Shown: positions 61,939 through 64,000 of the stretch, one piece after another
Layout: every line of letters begins with the position of its first letter
Numbering within the stretch: position 1 is the stretch's first letter
NCBI RefSeq assembly: GCF_019711565.1
Contig: NZ_JAIGNN010000001.1
Coordinates: 1 to 64,000, forward strand
Length of the DNA: 64,000 nucleotides
Direction: 5' to 3'
Origin: Qipengyuania proteolytica
GTDB taxonomy: Bacteria; Pseudomonadota; Alphaproteobacteria; Sphingomonadales; Sphingomonadaceae
Program-made: the position numbers and the translations under genes
The notes under the pieces: generated by a model
What the model was told of the DNA's origin: nothing
The model's database searches: none
Seen by the model: only the letters and a program-made list of their open reading frames with translations

Positions 61939-63665
61939 TGGCCACTCCTTGCGTAATAGTCTTCGATTTTCTGCTGGATGAGGATGCTGGTTTCGAGCTC
62001 GTCGGGGAGCCGTGCAGCCTCGGTGAACTCGGCATAGACTTCGCTGAAATCCATCTGGCTGAGGTCGAGCCGGGCGAATTCGTCGAGAGTGAACCCCTCG
62101 CACTGCTCTTCCTTGGGCTTGTCCCAGGGCTTGGGCAGCTGGCGGCGGCCCTGTTCCTGAAGGACCCGCGAGAGCTTGCTCTCAAAGCAGCAGTAGACCT
62201 TCTTCTTCGTCAGGCAGACGCCAAGGAACTTGTCCGAACAATAGGTCCCCACATAAGCGCACAGCCCTTGCGCATCGCGTTCGTGGAGCAGCACCTCCTC
62301 GCGGCTGCAGCCAAGCGCGACCAGCAGGCTGATGCCGGGAATGAGCGGGAAGCCCTTGCCTTTACAGCAGTTGAGCACGCCGAAGACCTTCGAGGAGCAG
62401 GTGTTACGCGTGCCGCGGAACAGCGTCAGCGTCTCGGGATCAAACTGGCCGCGGACCTCGTCCATCGCATGGAGCGCGGTGACAGCATCCTTGAACTCGT
62501 CGTTCGCAGTGCGCTCGATCGTCTCGCAGCTGCCGTCGATGCAATAGACATCGCCGTCGCAGACATACTGGGTGGAGCTGTCGGTACCGGGAAGCGGGCA
62601 CTCGTAGATGCGCTCCCAAGTCTCGCAGGGGTCTTCGTCGGTAAGGCATTCCTCACGGACAAAGCGGCAGGTTCCCTGGCTTTCGATGTCGGAGCAGTCG
62701 GTCGCCGCTTCGCGCGCAATGCAGGTGTAGCTGCGTTGCCATTCCCAGCAGGGGCGTGTGACAGCAACGCCATCGACCACACGGGTCTGCGGATCGCTAT
62801 CGGTACAGATCTCTGCGTCCAGCGTGCAATCGCTATTGTCCGCAATACCTGTGCACTGGCTTTCGTTGGGTGCGGTCGTGACCGTGACCGCTGTCGTGAT
62901 CATGTAGGGTGTTTGCCCCGGCACCTGATCATCGCAGGTCAGTTCGGAGATGGGATCTCCCGGTTCGGAACACCAGGGCCGTCCGCCCGACGAACTCCAT
63001 TGCAGGCAAGTGTCGCGCCGTCCTGTCACGCGGCAGGAATAGCCGTCGAAGCCGGCGCATTCGGGCTCGCCCGAGCCGTTGAAATCGCCGAAGCGGTTGC
63101 AAAGGTAATGATACTGCGGTCGCTGGCTGACGGCGGCGACAAGCGGCACCGTGCATTGGCCCACCGACTGATCGATCCGTGTGCCCGTATTGCAGGTCGC
63201 GGTATAGGTGCCCGCCGACCCCGAACCAGGCGGCAGCGGAACGCACGATCCCTGGCTGCCCGAAATTGCCATGCCGCTGGTGTAGTCGAGCGGCGTCTCG
63301 TTGATCGCGAGGCTGCGGGCAATCACGTCCTCGATCTCGTTCGGCTCGAACCTTGCGCGATTGGCCATGCTGTCGCGGATGGTGCGCATCGGCGTGCTGG
63401 TCGTCGCCGCGCTGCGGGCGCGGGCCTCGATCTGGTCGGGATCGCGCGCAAGGTCCTGCAGGTCGCGCGTCGCCTGCGGATCGAAATTGGGAATGCGCGC
63501 CGCGTCGGGATTGGTCGTTGCTGCCTCGCGCGCCTCGCCCAGCAGATCGGTGGCAAAGTCCTTGCCGTCGGCCCTGGCTTCGTCGCGGGTCTGAGCGTGA
63601 ATGGAAGCCGCGCTTGTGAGTGCGACGAGTGCGGCAAGGAGAATGGCGAGGGTTCTGCCGGTCAT
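61935..63665 (-). CDS. traN: F-type conjugation protein TraN (cysteine-rich)
   Basis: A 576-aa outer-membrane mating-pair stabilisation protein. Signal peptide MTGRTLAILLAALVALTSAA to about IHAQ, then an N-terminal helical part and a long region with many cysteines (CNRFGDFNGSGEPECAGFDG, CSSKVFGVLNCCKGKG, YCSDKFLGVCLTKKKVYCCF) typical of TraN. AGGAGG precedes the ATG. It contacts recipient outer-membrane proteins; the receptor cannot be inferred. It overlaps traF by four bases and trbC by four. Confidence 0.92.
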   Translation of the reverse strand: MTGRTLAILLAALVALTSAASIHAQTRDEARADGKDFATDLLGEAREAATTNPDAARIPNFDPQATRDLQDLARDPDQIEARARSAATTSTPMRTIRDSMANRARFEPNEIEDVIARSLAINETPLDYTSGMAISGSQGSCVPLPPGSGSAGTYTATCNTGTRIDQSVGQCTVPLVAAVSQRPQYHYLCNRFGDFNGSGEPECAGFDGYSCRVTGRRDTCLQWSSSGGRPWCSEPGDPISELTCDDQVPGQTPYMITTAVTVTTAPNESQCTGIADNSDCTLDAEICTDSDPQTRVVDGVAVTRPCWEWQRSYTCIAREAATDCSDIESQGTCRFVREECLTDEDPCETWERIYECPLPGTDSSTQYVCDGDVYCIDGSCETIERTANDEFKDAVTALHAMDEVRGQFDPETLTLFRGTRNTCSSKVFGVLNCCKGKGFPLIPGISLLVALGCSREEVLLHERDAQGLCAYVGTYCSDKFLGVCLTKKKVYCCFESKLSRVLQEQGRRQLPKPWDKPKEEQCEGFTLDEFARLDLSQMDFSEVYAEFTEAARLPDELETSILIQQKIEDYYARSGQ

Positions 63666-64000
63666 GGTCGTTCCTCCCTGGAGAGCTGGCGCAGATGGAG
63701 GCGAGCAAGCTCGGCGCCCGGACCCTTGCCCGAGGCGAAGGTCTCGAGGACTTCGCCCACGCTGATGTTACCGGCGACGCGGTCGTGCGGCGGCACCTCG
63801 CTGGTGCAATCGAACCCGTCGCATGGGCTGAACTCGGTGCTGAGCATGACGAAGCTCGGCGCGGCCTCGATGTTGAATGCGCGAAACAGCCGCGGATCGA
63901 TGCCGAGCGAACCGGCCGCGTCGCGGCTGTTCCAGATGGCGGCGAGCCGCTTCTTGAACGCCTCGCTGTTTCCTTGCGGGAAACCGCGCAGCACGGTGAC
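63662..64000 (-). CDS. trbC: F-type pilus assembly protein TrbC (partial, cut by window end)
   Basis: The C-terminal ~112 residues are visible: LRGFPQGNSEAFKKRLAAIW, then DPRLFRAFNIEAAPSFVML, which is the TrbC/TraW-like thioredoxin-related pattern, and an HDRVAGNISVGEVLETFA segment. The frame is open to the last base. Position directly before traN agrees with the F order TraW-TraU-TrbC-TraN. The rest of the operon lies to the right. Confidence 0.87.
   Translation of the reverse strand, partial: VTVLRGFPQGNSEAFKKRLAAIWNSRDAAGSLGIDPRLFRAFNIEAAPSFVMLSTEFSPCDGFDCTSEVPPHDRVAGNISVGEVLETFASGKGPGAELARLHLRQLSREERP

Noticed and set aside
1-64000. CRISPR arrays, insertion sequences or transposases
   Set aside because: No regularly spaced direct repeats and no transposase-like protein were seen anywhere in the window.

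Overview
The window looks like most of one integrative and conjugative element (ICE) from a GC-rich alphaproteobacterium, most likely a sphingomonad (Sphingomonadaceae/Erythrobacteraceae). That placement is an inference from GC-rich codon use, the set of small accessory proteins (for example the 64-aa protein at 1609-1803) and the F-type transfer genes; no rRNA, tRNA or housekeeping gene confirms it. The first 45 bases read as the 3' end of an unrecognised gene, followed by a hairpin and a P4-type tyrosine integrase. The right end of the element lies beyond base 64000.

Layout: (1) 1-2994, left junction, integrase, a 64-aa protein, a membrane-anchored SNase-like nuclease and a lytic transglycosylase. 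(2) 3133-20245, a replication, leading-region and establishment module. It carries a Toprim primase-like protein, a fused N6-adenine methyltransferase/strawberry-notch helicase, a long ParB-like protein, a two-gene Hachiman-like defence system (10800-14860), an ArdC-type antirestriction protein, a DUF2493 (SLOG) protein, SSB and several small unknowns. Many of these genes have strongly structured leaders. (3) 20246-25864, relaxosome genes: a ribbon-helix-helix accessory protein, the TraD coupling protein and a MobF/TraI relaxase-helicase. (4) 25937-27786, an HNH protein and a divergent S24 (CI/LexA-like) repressor with a small Cro-like gene.

(5) 27964-56608, a very dense defence island. It holds a complete Zorya type I set (ZorABCD), a complete Druantia type III pair (DruH, DruE), and a type I restriction-modification operon (HsdM, HsdS, small ORF, DUF262-HNH protein, HsdR) whose genes overlap by a few bases. 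Next come an uncharacterised PD-(D/E)XK nuclease with a 204-aa acidic partner, and a HipBA toxin-antitoxin pair. (6) 56752-64000, a small membrane protein and then, on the minus strand, the distal end of an F-type conjugation operon in the order TrbC-TraN-TraF-TraH-TraG.

How it fits together: the S24 repressor and divergent small gene probably set the transfer switch. The relaxosome and F-type T4SS move the element. The genes left of the presumed oriT (ssb, ardC, parB-like, primase) are typical first-to-enter genes that protect incoming DNA. The cargo gives the host at least four layered antiphage systems plus an addiction module. All family calls come from recognising motifs and gene order by eye; no database search was run.
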